From NCBI GenBank assembly GCA_036674765.1, contig JARVKI010000010.1:615014-679013 (forward strand): a stretch of 64,000 nt of DNA, in the 5' to 3' direction. The position numbers and the translations under genes were made by a program. The DNA comes from Seiridium cupressi. Its lineage: Eukaryota > Ascomycota > Sordariomycetes > Amphisphaeriales > Sporocadaceae. Positions 45,993 through 58,364 of this stretch are shown piece after piece. The first letter of the stretch is position 1, and the number at the start of each line of letters is the position of its first letter. Below the pieces are notes generated by a model, which did no database searches, was not told where the DNA came from, and saw nothing but the letters and a program-made list of their open reading frames with translations.

Positions 45993-47094
45993 TCAAAGAT
46001 CGCGGTATCTTGGGCAAGTGATACTCCACACGAGATTGCCAACACATGAGTAAAGCAGCGCCTCAATATAAGCCCGGAGGTCTTTAGACAATGAGAAATT
46101 GGCTATAGTGCCGTCAACTATGCGGCGATATACGTCCATCCAATTCTGGATTTCTGCCCGACAGAGTGAGATGGCCTCCTCTTCGCTGACTGATCTTTCC
46201 TTCATGATGACCCAGACTGCGTTGAACACATAGGGCTGGCCTGCTCGTTCGGCATCCCGCTGCTCCTTATCCCACGAGTACAAATCGTTGGTAAGTCCTA
46301 ACACGGCGTATGCTGGTTTGGCCAATTCTGTACACAAGTCGTACTCTTCTTCCGGAATTGTGAGAGCCATACCGAAAGTGAGCATACCGAACCAGAAACT
46401 AGCAACAGCATGAGCATTATCCCGCAAGAACATGTATGAAAGCTGGGCATAGCAGGCCATGTCATGGTTTGCAACTTACAGTTCTCCAGCATCGATGATC
46501 CGAGCTGGGACATATTCCTCTAGCGTATTCCAAGGCTGTATCCTTGTTCGCGAAGCTGATTGCACGAATGTCGCCCAAGACCTCATCATTATCGTGGCCC
46601 GGGTCGGGTCCAGGGCCATCAGCTCTGCAAGAATGTGGGCCTGGAGGCGCTTTTCTGGGCGAGTACGTGTGCTGACCTTTCGGTCTAAAGCATTATCAAA
46701 AGTCTCTAGGATGCCGGAAGTTTCTCTTCTGAATTCTTCATCGTCCAGGTTTTCCATTTCATCTATTTGCGTTTAGTCTCTCTGTTGGTGAACCACCCGG
46801 GTAGGTATTACCGTCATATAGAAACGCATATTCATTTGCGTACGAAAGGATCTCTAATCTTTCAGGTAAACACTCCGGGATTGTGGCACTTGTGAAGCTG
46901 TAAGGGTGGCTCAGTCCTCCTTTGTATCCGTCCACTGGCAGAGGTGACACATGCTTGGCCCAGTCGTCCTGGACCCGAAGTGTGCCCCTGATCTCTAGGA
47001 TTGATTGCTTGTGTACACGAAGTTCGATATCGCCTGCGAGCCCATGCGTCTCATACGTGGCTTTATCTATCACTTCTGAGTGACGGAAGTCCAT
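45993..47094 (-). CDS. Class I terpene cyclase, stand-alone homolog of chimeric di/sesterterpene synthase TC domains
   Basis: Three exons, 47094-46812, 46762-46480 and 46398-45993, with introns of 49 and 81 bp, give 323 residues. The metal-binding aspartate-rich motif DDEME is assembled across the first intron in YAFLYDDEMENLDD, and the second motif is NDLYSWDKE (NSE type). An Arg-Tyr near the end (CPRYRDL) caps the active site, preceded by SCVGNLVWSITCPRY, which is typical of the N-terminal cyclase domain of fusicoccadiene- and ophiobolin-type bifunctional synthases. Those continue into a prenyltransferase domain; here the gene ends directly after the cyclase, so it must use prenyl diphosphate made elsewhere. 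All class I motifs are intact. It is divergent from a P450 with 688 bp between starts, forming the core of a probable terpenoid cluster. Confidence 0.88.
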
Positions 47095-47782
47095 GATGCG
47101 GAATCGTCCGTCTTAGCAGCGCAAGTGGCCAGCGACAATGGGGAGCGGGAGCGGACGAACTTTAATAGATTTTGTTAAACAGAACGATAAGCGGACAATT
47201 TACTGGCAGTGAAAGCTGCAATGATTTCTCAATGGATTTAAATAATTACTAAAGCTTTTTGTCACCTTATTACAGTACTGTCTATTCATGGCACATCTTA
47301 TCCATTATGAAGTGGATACGAAGTCTTTAGCGATGCTGCAAAATTCGTGAGCAGTTCGATAGACGAGGGACGCGACAAGCTCATGTAGCCTGGCTGCATT
47401 AGCGTTAACAAGGAGTCTGATGTAATAAACGGTGTTGACAAGGGACCTGCGCTTCGGTCAGGTCCGTCGCGTATACATGCTATTGTAAGCACCGTCTTCA
47501 TTGGGTGACTAATGTGGATCGTGCAAGTATCGTTTATTGCGCGTCCGACTATTTCGTTTCTGGCCGCAGAATCCCAGCCACAGCACCGTCTGCTGGAGGG
47601 GTAATTCTATCGATGCAGTCATGGAGGATTCCGCTGGATGATTCATAGTACTATTGACCACTCTCCGCATTCTATCTAGCCAGCGTAGCGTACCTATTAT
47701 CTGGCGTTGAGTTTCGTGCACCACCACCCACAGTCACCCCTCTTCACCATTATCAGGGCACCTTAGTCTCGCAAATCATTCC
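47095..47782. promoter_or_regulatory. Shared divergent promoter, terpene cyclase / P450
   Basis: 688 bp between the starts of the cyclase (-) and the second P450 (+). The arrangement favours co-expression. No certain factor site was recognised. Confidence 0.45.
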
Positions 47783-49801
47783 ATGTCATCGTACAAGTAC
47801 CGAAAAATGTTGTTCCTTACTTCTCTTGCCTCCTACGCAGACGGTTCCTTGTCTGTCTTGATCCTCTTCGCTGGTTATACCATTGGCCTTGTGATATACC
47901 GTCTGTATTTTTCGCCATTGGCTAAGTTCCCCGGGTCTAGGCTTGCGGCTGCCACCAGTTGGTATGAGTTTTACTATGATTGGTGGCTGGATGGACGATT
48001 TGTCTTTGAAGTTGAACGTTTGCACAACAAATATGGTCAGTCGCAATATTATGAAGGTAGGACACATCGTCTAAATATCAGTTCTAGGACCTATCGTTCG
48101 GATTAACCCCAATGAGCTATCGATTCGCGACCCAAGTTTCTACAATGAGATCTATGTCAGTGAGAGTAAACGGCGATCTGAACACTATGACGCATGGGCT
48201 GGGGGTATCAACTTCGACGGTAAGAGAAAGAAAATGATATTCTATTTATTGCCAATCTTAACGTAAAATAGGGTCATTCATACTCACGAAAGGTCATGAA
48301 TTACACAAGAAAAGAAGAGAGCCATTCGACCCATTTTTCTCCAGGAAAGGCATCACATCCTTGCACCCAACTCTTGCAGAGCTGTCCATCCACTTAGAGT
48401 CTCGGCTTCGGGACCTAGCAGGCCAGAATCGAGTGATCAAGCTTGATCACGCATTCTCTTGTTTTGCTCGAGATGTCATAGGCACAATGTGCCTGGGTCG
48501 TGACGATTATCGTGATCAGCTCTTGCATAGTCCTGAGTTCTCGTCGGAATGGTACGTCCATATCTTCCTTTAATTGAAATGATGTAACGATCACCATGCT
48601 CTAGGTATGATCTTATTCACAAGGTCATACAGCAGACCCCTCTATTCACTCAATTCCCCTGGTTGATCCAGTAAGTTGCCCCGCTATCAACTTGCCCGTG
48701 ATCTAACTCCCCAATAGAATCGTTAGCCGTGTGCCCGAGAGAGTGCTCCTGTGGGTATTTCCTCGGGGACAGGCCTTTAACACCTTAACGGAGGTAACTA
48801 AATCAAAGGCATATACTCATCCCAAAAGCTGATAGCATTGCAGACTGCAAGAGAACACATCCGAAGAGCTTTGGACGGAGCATCCGAGAAAAACACCAAA
48901 AGCTCTACTTTATTTCACCAGCTTGTAAATGGCGATATGCCAACGTCAGAGAAGACGGAAAATCGGTTAACAAAGGAAGCCATGGTAATGTTCGCAGGTG
49001 GCACAGTGACAGTGGCCCGCACGCTGACCGTAGCATCGTACTATATACTTTCACGCCCCGAGCTTCGTCTCAAGCTGGCAGATGAACTGGAGTCTACCAT
49101 GGCAGAATGGCCCCAAGTTGTGCCGAGTCTGGCCGAGCTTGAGCGCTTACCATTATTGCAGGCCATCATCAAGGAAACCTTGCGGTATGAAGTCCAATGC
49201 ATTGATATGTCGCTGCTGTTGCAGCACAAAGGATCCAGTTACTGATGGCTTCCTACAGTCTCAGTTATGGGGTGATGCATCGATTGCCTCGAGTTTCTCC
49301 CGACGTCCCGATCCAGTACCGGGAATTTACGATTCCGACAGGTGTAAGTGTCCGCCATAAACCCAGGTGCTTCTCCATGGTCAACACTAACTGCTCTCAC
49401 ATAGGTGCCTGTCGGCATGTCAGCCTATTATATGCATTCCGACCCCACAGTGTATCCCTCACCTGATAGATTCATCCCAGAACGCTGGATTGGTGACATT
49501 GATCCAGCGATGCGCCGAAGCTTCGTGCCATTTTGCAAAGGCTCAAGACATTGTATAGGCAAGAAGTATGCACTCCTGATGCCCGTCAAATCCATATGTT
49601 TCGCTGGCTAATGATTTACTCTTTCTTAATTTTAGCTTGGCTCAGGCTGAAATAAGTCTTCTTCTTGCGGTACTGTTCCGGCCCGAAGGTCCAGGCTTTG
49701 AGCTCTTCGAGACCGATGAGAGCGATGTCAAGATGGCCCATGATTTCCTGATTCCACTTCCAAGACTTGATTCAGAAGGCGTTCGAGTGATAGTGCGCTA
49801 G
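47783..49801 (+). CDS. Cytochrome P450 monooxygenase, nine exons (terpenoid-cluster candidate)
   Basis: Exons: 47783-48035, 48088-48219, 48272-48551, 48605-48670, 48718-48793, 48844-49184, 49259-49343, 49405-49565 and 49636-49801, giving 519 residues. The N-terminal anchor ([20 protein letters not shown]) precedes [16 protein letters not shown]. Then [20 protein letters not shown], the ExxR of KETLRLSYG formed across a splice, the PERW of RFIPERW, and the haem loop [20 protein letters not shown] with the Cys ligand. The I-helix reads [11 protein letters not shown] where AGTDT/AGTET is usual, so the acid of the acid-Thr pair is missing, which is notable though not fatal in P450s. The overall style matches trichodiene-oxygenase-like fungal P450s. 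Its position divergent from the cyclase suggests oxidation of the terpene product. Confidence 0.88.
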
Positions 49802-50110
49802 CCTTTGTGGAAAAGGCTTGATTGCAATAGAGCCAAGGCTTCATGTTGCGTCTCTCTCTCATATAGTAATTCAACATCAGTTTTCGATAAAGAGACATGC
49901 AAACGCTGTGAGCCCCAGTTCACCGCCGAACTCCCTATAAAGCGCTAAACGGACGATGGTCCTAGCGCGTCAAATCCTCGATTAGGGCCTCTGTCTAATG
50001 CGACTCGGGGGTCCGGGGTCCGAAGCACAGGGGACGTTCACCTCACATGACTTCCGACTTTGGTCAAATCAACAACAAACAAGCTCGAAGGTTGCTCCAA
50101 GCACCAACAA
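49802..50110. other. Spacer before the Zn2Cys6 regulator
   Basis: 309 bp between the P450 stop and the regulator start on the same strand; no gene or repeat. Confidence 0.4.
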
Positions 50111-52034
50111 ATGCCTGCATCGTCCAGTGCGCGACGCATGAAGAGCCGCACGGGCTGCGTCACCTGTAAGAAGAGACGAGTATGTGCGGACGAGGGTTGC
50201 CGTACCGCTGGCGAGAGTTGACTGATGTTTTGAATAGGTCAAATGCGACGAGGAGCTGCCCAACTGCCTTCAATGCACTAGACGGGGCTTGCAGTGTCCT
50301 GGGTATCAAAAGCCACTCAATTTGAAATGGAGACCTGATTTTGCCTCTCGATTTGAGCGCCCCCGAGCTCCCAATCAGTATGCTAGGACCTCAGACGCGT
50401 CTGCGATGGTATCAGGCCGTAGAATCCATGCCATCCACCACGTCGTCCCCGAGGACGCATCAACCGCCGGAATAAGGCCGCCCAAAGGTGCGACATGTCC
50501 GAGCCCAAGCTTAGGTTATGTCTTCGATCGGCCAATGACGATGTCAGCTATACCGTCTCAGTCCCTTACAGCGACTAGGCTTTTGGGACATGCCTCGATA
50601 TCCATGCTGGAGCAACCTTGGCCTGGGGTTCTCAAGGAAGATAGTTGCCGGTACACCGTCTTACATCAGACTCTCCAGCATCAGCCAACGTGGCTCGTTT
50701 CTTATTATATCAATCACATGGCCAAAGCCTGCTCATTATTTGACTCGGATCTGAACCCCTTCAAAATGGTTGTAGTGTCGATGGGATTGGAACATGAGAC
50801 ACTGGGACTACTGATCCAAAGCGCGGCAGCCATTCACATGTCCTGGAAAGAGCTATCTCCGAGGAGATTGGCTGTTTCCATCCACACCAGCGCCATCAAC
50901 TCTTACCGAAGAGCCATTCAGGATATTGGGTACACTGGAGTATCAGACTCGCTGTTACTGAGCGCCTTACTCCTTGGCTTCACCGCACCTTGGCACGAAA
51001 TCTGTGACGTTGGCACTATCCATGTGCACGGAGCAAGGATATTGTTCAAGCACTGGCTAGCTGGGTTTCTCGATAACGGCAAGCACGAATCTGCCTTCAT
51101 TCTTAGCTGTTTCATATATTGGCAGAGCATGTTTTCCTTCATCGGCAACGATCCAGCAGAAAACCTTATTCACCACATGTCCCTGGACGGTCCGATTGAG
51201 ACCTACTATAACATGCCGTTTTCACAGAATCCTAGATACCAGACCCAAGCTATGGCAATCGACGGTATCACCTTAGACCTCTTCAATACAATAGGCAAGG
51301 CGGCTGCCCTTTGCCGAGCCCGACAGCTCGGTATTCAGCTGCCAGATTCTCAGGCTCATGCCGAGCAGATCGAGACTTGCCTTCTCAAATGGCAGCCACC
51401 AGCTTCCGCCCACTTGGTTGATCTCCAAGATCCCAACACCTCACCCAAGCACATACTACATTTGTTAGATGCCATTCGACTGGCAGCACTACTACAACTC
51501 TATTCTAGCTCTACTTCATTATTAAAGAAGCGTATGCTCAACTACGAAGGCTGTCCAGAAATATCGACCACAGCTCCCTGCTTCGACTTTGCGAACACCT
51601 TACATGAGTTGGAACAGTCGGCGGACAAACACACAATCTGCAACGGGCAACAGAGGTTCCTTCGGGCGCTTGCCATTCATATACTAGAGCTCATCTCTGG
51701 CATTCCTTCCTCCTCGGGGACTTGTACATTACAGCCAGTGCCACTGACAATGGTTGCGGCCTGGATTACACAACTTCCGGAGCCATCACCATCTCAATCC
51801 GCTTCGGAAAGAACCGCGGGTTCTAAGCACGACGAATATATCGCAGTTGAGTTCTGGCGCATGTTTATTCGGACTAGATTGCAAAACTCTGATGACTATA
51901 TGGGAACATTACTACCACTTCGACGAGTCCAGGCATTGATAGAAGAGGTCTGGAGGCGGAATGGCACTGATGGGGTCCAATGCGACTGGATCACACTAAT
52001 CACAAGTGACGAGTTCCGAACGTTTCTTGCCTAA
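50111..52034 (+). CDS. Zn2Cys6 fungal transcription factor
   Basis: Two exons, 50111-50179 and 50238-52034, with a 58 bp intron inside the zinc cluster, give 621 residues. The binuclear cluster starts at about residue 16: CVTC, then CKKRRVKC joined across the splice, CDEELPNC, CLQC and the last Cys in RRGLQC. All six Cys are present. The C-terminal part (about 190-600) has the fungal-specific regulatory fold (TF_2 type), with blocks such as MGLEHETLGLLIQSAAAIHM and EVWRRNGTDG. It lies between the P450 and the ABC transporter, so a cluster-specific activator is the natural inference; whether it also controls the RiPP-type genes is open. Confidence 0.9.
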
Positions 52035-53221
52035 AATGGGAACCACGCCAAATGGACATACAATACCAAGGCCTCGAGTCGCCGCGAAGACAAGAATTAC
52101 CCTCAGCCCCTGCAGGCAGACACGCCTTACACTCTCTTCCACTGGCTTACTAGAGGCCTCAGGTAGGCGGTCCTGCTAGGGTCTCTTATAGCATCGGTGC
52201 ACAGGTAACTTGGAGTAGCAATCCAAAGCCCAGGCGTGGGAAGACCAGAGATTCACCAGTCTGGAAAAATACTATGAGGTTAAACCCACATTTAGTGGGG
52301 AAAGGCGTACATCTCTGCTAGTCCAGATTTGGGGGTAAAAGTGCGAGAAGTTCGAGACTATTCCTAATCCAGGGGATTAAGTGCGATGACAACTGGACTG
52401 CTGTATCCCGAAGTTGGCGTCGAAAGTGCGATCCAATCAAACATATTGGACTGTTCGGAGTAATCAATCAATCGGATAGACCTCGTGCTATGGGATCCAG
52501 AAAGTATCTGTCCAAGCAATCTTTGTTTCGGCTGTCACCGTCTATTACTCGAAGCACTTTCTCGTTTGTGCCGGACCTAACTGTAATCAACGGAGCAAGA
52601 GGCTGTGCAAGCAGAGCTTCCTCGACGAAGATTATTCTATCCGAAAATCATGAATCGCCAAGCCGTACAATGGCAATTTCTGAAGTTGTAAACCTTGCGG
52701 GGCCCGAGGCGTCCGGGCCGCGGGTGCCGTTACGTCGCCACACCAGGCACGCCGCCTTGGCAGGTGAAGCACGATGAATCAGCGAGCTAGCGAAGCGGTT
52801 AGTGGCAATGCGGTGATTTCAGCCATCTAGGTAGGGCAATATGTCCAAAGACGGTGCTTTTCTTGACAGCACCTTACTCTGCTTGCAATACGTCTGTCCT
52901 AGACGGTTGTTGGGACTAATGGTACTTGCTATGCGGGAGTCATTCGAAAACACTGCTCTATCATCGTTGAATCTCGCTCGTGCCGAGGTCCCGACATACT
53001 TGGCCAAGGCCATCTGCGTCACGACAATTATGAAGCAATACCTACGCCAACCTTGAGACACTATATCACTCCCCCTGCGTCAACTCTCTCAGCACAAATC
53101 TGATTATGTTAAGGCCAGCTCAAAAACGGAACTATCATCCATCACGACTTTGTCTGATCCATCCTACAAGCAAGTTCAGACTCTTCGGTCACTGTTAAAT
53201 CAGGCCACCTCGCGCACCAAT
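52035..53221. other. Intergenic region before the ABC transporter
   Basis: 1.2 kb. A 71-codon plus-strand frame at 52841-53056 (ending YLAKAICVTTIMKQYLRQP) and a 95-codon frame at 52490-52777 have mildly coding-like composition but no recognisable family. Either may be a gene remnant. Confidence 0.35.
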
Positions 53222-56200
53222 ATGGCCTCGATATGTACGGAAAAGGAGTCAAAGAACCAATCCTCTCCTCGTACCGCCGCCGACACGCCCAATAAGCCGG
53301 AGGAGGCGCATCGAGATAATAACGGCTCCTCAGGATCTGGTGGTTCCTATCTGGCATGTTGCCCCTTTGTCTTAGCGCTTCGCTGCTCAAATCTAACATT
53401 AATTCCAGCGCACTTTCACCTATGCACAGCCCAGCGACATCGTACTAGAGGTTGTAGCATTCATCGCTGCAGCAGGCTCTGGTGTTGGCCTCGCCATTGT
53501 CAACCTCGTCCTGGGAAACTTCATCACCATTCTCAATAGATTCGTGGCTGGTCAGAGCACCACATCGGATTTCATGAGAGACGTCTCGACCTACTGTCTG
53601 TACTTGGTATACATTGGCGTAGCACGTCTGGTTCTTGTCTATACCTATACAACTTTGACCACCTATGTTGCATACAGAATCGTGCGCAATATTAGGCAGT
53701 CATTTTTGAAAGCTGCACTGGCGCAGGAGATCGCGTTCTTCGACCATGGATCTGGAGGTTCAATTTCAAGTATGGTTTTCTTTCTATATTAGTAGAGTAT
53801 CTACTGACTTTACTTTTATCTAGTGCAAGCTACTACAAACGGAAATCTGATTCATTCAGGCATTGCAGAGAAGCTCGGGCTTTGTGTACAAGCAGCAGCA
53901 ACTTTCATTGCAGCATTCATTGTTGCTTTCACGAGTCAGTGGAAGCTTACACTTATCTTAATATGGTAGGTTGCTTTTCTTGACCACTGACGGAGTTGTC
54001 ACATCATGAGTACCGCTAACAATGTCCCAAATTCGATAGGCTCGCACCGGCACTCATAGTACTGATGGGGCTTGTCGCCACGGCCGAAGCCAAGCTTGAA
54101 GCAAGGATACTTGAGATATATGCGCAAGGAGGAGCTTTCGCCGAAAGTATTCTATCAACTCCTAGAACTGTGCATGCGCTTGGCATTCGAGAGCGCTTGG
54201 TGGCTCAATATGACGAGTATCTTTGCCAAGCTAAGTCCCTAGGGGACAAGAAGAGCCCCCTGTTCGGAGCGCTGTTTAGCATCGAGTACTTTCTTATCTA
54301 TGCTGGCATGGGTCTAGCCTTTTGGCAGGGAGTCAAGATGGTGGCAAACCAAGAGGTGCCTTCTCTTGGAACAGTTTTCACGTATGTATGGACGAACCAT
54401 TCACTATATCATCTATGCTAATCCGCATTTAGTGTTCTCATGTCAGTCATCATTGCCACAATCTCGGTCACGACGATCGCCCCCTATTCCATATCATTCG
54501 GTCGTGCGGCTACTGCAGCAACCCAACTCTTCGCCCTGATCGACAGGAAATCCTCTATCGATCCGTTCGACCCGTCAGGAGAGAAACCAACCAAGACACA
54601 AGGCGTCCTTGACATCGAAGGCATTATGTTTAGTTACCCCACCAGACCTGGAGTAACCATCCTCGATGATCTTTCGCTCCATATTCCTTCGGGAAAAGTC
54701 ACAGCACTTGTGGTGAGTCTTGAAGATATTTTCTCGGTCGACATACGCTGATATACTATTAAGGGAGCAAGTGGTTCGGGTAAGAGTACTATAATTGGCT
54801 TGATTGAGCGGTGGTATCAGCCGTCCTCTGGTGTCATCAAATTGGATGGCAAGCCCATTGACAGATTAAACCTCAATTGGTTACGGACGAATATCCGCAT
54901 GGTACAGCAAGAGCCCGTGCTCTTCAATGGCACAGTCTTCGAAAATATTGCATACGGCTTGGTCGGCACCCAATGGGAGAATGAGTGCCACGACAAGCAG
55001 ATGGAGAGGGTGAGCGAGGCAGCCAAATTCGCATTTGCCCACGACTTCATTATGGACTTGCCTCAACGTTATGATACCCGGATAGGCGAGCGCGGAGGAC
55101 TCCTCTCTGGCGGGCAAAAGCAACGTGTGGCAATTGCTCGAAGCATTGTCTCGGACCCAAAGGTGCTTTTGCTCGATGAGGCGACCAGCGCCCTGGATCC
55201 ACAGGCTGAAGGAATTGTCCAGAAGGCTCTCGATAACGTCTCGAGGGATCGGACCACCATCGTTATCGCCCATAAACTTGCGACGATCAGGGACGCTGAT
55301 CATATTGTGGTGATGGCAAACGGACGTATTCTCGAACAGGGTACACACGACGGTCTTCTAGCTTCAGCCGGTGCTTACTCTAGACTCGTCGAAGCACAGA
55401 ACATCGCATCAAAGGCAAATACCGAGGGTTTCGAGGAGAGCATAGAGTCGGAAGACTATTACAGCGAAGATGACTTGGCGGCTAAGAGAAGCTTGACACG
55501 ATACTCAAAGACAAGGAGACAGGAGCTCGAGCTTCTTGGCGACAGGGATAGTTACGACAATGCGAAACACAAGGGTTTAATCTCGTCAATAGTTGGCCTC
55601 GTGCGGAGAACTCCTGAACTAAAGTGGCAATACTTGATCATTCTCGTGGCATGTCTGGTAGCCTGTACGTATCCCTATAGATTTCATAGTTCACTCTCGT
55701 TGTTTATGCTAACCCTGGAACAGCTGCCGTGTTCCCTAGCCAAGCACTTCTCCTGGCCAACGTCATGGATGTATTCCAGCTAGAAGTTGGTCCCATGCAA
55801 AGCCGCGGAAACTTTTATGCGCTGATGTTTTTAGTTCTTGGAATTGGTTGCCTGGTGTGTTACTTTGCCATGGGCTGGGCCACGAATATCATGGCGCAAA
55901 CGATGAACAAGAAGTTCCGAGAGACGATTCTCGACAGCATGCTTCGCCAAGACATACAATTCTTCGACCGACCTGACAACACGACCGGTGCTCTTGCCAG
56001 CCGATTAGACTCGAATCCTCAAGCAATTATGGAACTCATGAGCTTCAATGTGGCGTTGATTCTCATCAATATTTTCAATGTGCTTGCCTCTAGCATTCTT
56101 GCTCTCGTCATTTCGTGGAAGCTCGGTCTTGTGGGTGTTTTTGCTAGTCTCCCTCCGATGCTATTCGCAGGCTACGCCCGCATTCGGCTCGAGACAGCGA

Positions 56201-57489
56201 TGGATGCCGGCAACTCCAAGCGGTTCTCCAATAGTGCAGCTATTGCCTCCGAGTCCATCGCAGCTATCCGAACCGTGTCCAGCCTTGCCGTCGAGCATAT
56301 GATGCTCAATCGGTACAAGGATGAATTAGGACACGCCGTTCGCCAATCTGTCGGACCCCTGCTGCATATGATGTTCTGGTTTTCTTTGACACAGGCGATT
56401 GAATACTTTATTCTTGCACTCGGCTTCTGGTACGGATGCAAATTACTTTCCAAGGGCGAGATCATGTTTTATCAGTTCTTTGTCTCATTCATGGGCACTT
56501 TCTTTTCTGGCCAGGCCGCCAGTCAGATGTTTAGCTATACTAGCAGTACGTGTTCCCATTATGTTCTAACCTCGGGAGACTACCATGAAGACTGACGCTC
56601 AATAGGTATCACCAAGGGTCAAAGTGCGGCAAATTATTTGTTTTGGATTGAGTCTTTGCAGCCACTCATTCGTCCGGACATTGCCGAGAACCTCAACCAC
56701 GGGCCGGCCAATGGTGTGGGCTCGATCGAATTCGATAATGTGCAATTCTCTTATCCTCTCCGTCCTGATGCAAGAGTTCTCCGTGGTATCAATCTGGACA
56801 TCAAGCGTGGCGAGTTCGTTGCCTTTGTCGGGGCCTCGGGCTGCGGGAAGAGTACAATGATTGCCATGCTAGAGCGTTTCTACGATCCGACATCAGGCTC
56901 GATCGAGATAGACTGGGAGCAGCTGACTGCCATCAACCCCAAGCTCTATCGAAGACATATTGCTCTCGTCCAGCAGGAGCCAACACTCTATCAGGGCAGT
57001 ATACGAGAGAACATATTGCTTGGAAAGGACAGAAACGAAGACAGCAACGATGCCAGCGACGACATCGAAGTAGAGCAAGCTCTGCGTGCAGCCAATGCGT
57101 GGGACTTTGTCATGTCGCTTCCGGAGGGCACAGCGACATTGTGTGGCGTGAGCGGTTCCCAGCTTTCCGGTGGCCAGAGACAGAGAATCGCTATCGCACG
57201 ATCGCTGATCCGCAAGCCGCAGGTCCTGCTTCTAGATGAGGCCACCTCTGCTTTGGACACGGCCTCAGAGAAACTGGTTCAGGCGGCTCTAGCTGATGCA
57301 GCGACCTCGGGAGAGCGCATTACGATTGCTGTTGCTCATAGGTTGAGTACGATCAAAGACGCCGATCGCATTTGTGTCTTCTTCGGAGGCAGTATTGTCG
57401 AGTCTGGCACTCACGACGAGTTGCTTGCTCTGGGGAAGATGTACAAGAAGATGTGCCAAGCGCAGAGTTTGGACAGAGAGGCTGCTTGA
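53222..57489 (+). CDS. ABCB/MDR-type full ABC transporter
   Basis: Exons: 53222-53353, 53409-53769, 53824-53965, 54040-54381, 54433-54712, 54764-55664, 55724-56545 and 56606-57489, giving 1287 residues with (TMD-NBD)x2 layout. NBD1: Walker A GASGSGKST starts exactly at an exon boundary, then signature LSGGQKQR, Walker B VLLLDEATSALD and H-loop IVIAHKL. NBD2: Walker A GASGCGKST, LSGGQRQR, VLLLDEATSALD and IAVAHRLST. The first intron appears to use a GC donor (53354), since a GC-AG splice gives GSYLRTFTYA, which the family expects. All catalytic motifs are intact. Fungal MDR pumps export lipophilic metabolites and confer self-resistance or drug resistance. Its place next to the regulator fits export of the local terpenoid or cyclic peptide. 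Confidence 0.9.
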
Positions 57490-58364
57490 TCTGGGGATGA
57501 GTGCGTGATGTTTGGATCTTGTAGGCTTATTAGAACTGTTTGTATTAGTGAAATCACAACTCGTTTATGTTGAAAATAGTGCTAGGAAGAGGGCCATACT
57601 GTTCGGAACGGTTTGCCGAAAAGACTTATTAAGACAGAGCAACTGCCTTGTGTTTCCACTATTAAAATGGGGGTTTCATTCCCTATCTCGTTGAATAAAC
57701 TTTGCGGTCAAACCTTAATCGCCGTATAGGAAAAGATTTTACAAGCAGCCAACCTTTTTTTTTTAGTTCTAACCGCTCTGAAGAATGTCATTAGCTTAAC
57801 TACGTTGACCGGTACTTCTTATCAAAAGTCCTCATAATTGTCCTCTAAACCTGGAAAGGAGGAAGGCTGGGGACAGGGGTTGCAAACTCTGTGTTAGATA
57901 TACGCATGCGCATGGTTTCAGGGGAGCCAGCGGATTCCAATCCCTCGTTTCCCCTCTAAATCACAGTCCTAGCCACCTGTACAGCGACGTGGGGTTGTTC
58001 TCCCAGCAGCTCTCGGCGGATCTGCTCGTCTCCGCGACTACCCCACAGTGCCCCACGACAGCTTCCAGCTTGGGTACCGGATCGTCGATTTAAACTTCAA
58101 GTTGTGAAAACTTTCAACAAGAATCACCGGGTTACGCCTGGAAAGTAGTATTCGACCTCACTCGGCAAATGGACAGCTGAGACTTAGGCCCACATTTTGT
58201 TCGACTGTCAGCCTAAGGTTACCCAGTTCACTCTACAAAGCCAGACAGCCCGCCAATTCCAGCATTTCCAACTTGAATTATTCTGGAGACTTGCAAGCTT
58301 CGAGGGCACGGATTTCCAACCAATTGCTCGGACGCTATTCGACGCACCCGACCCTCGTCTAACG
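57490..58364. other. Intergenic region, ABC transporter / MYND protein
   Basis: 875 bp without a supported gene. A T-run (about 57753-57762) and an AT-rich stretch just after the transporter are presumed 3' sequence. Confidence 0.4.

Noticed and set aside
52841..53056. 71-residue plus-strand frame as a gene
   Set aside because: Composition is mildly coding-like but there is no recognisable family, signal or splice context; left as part of the intergenic note.
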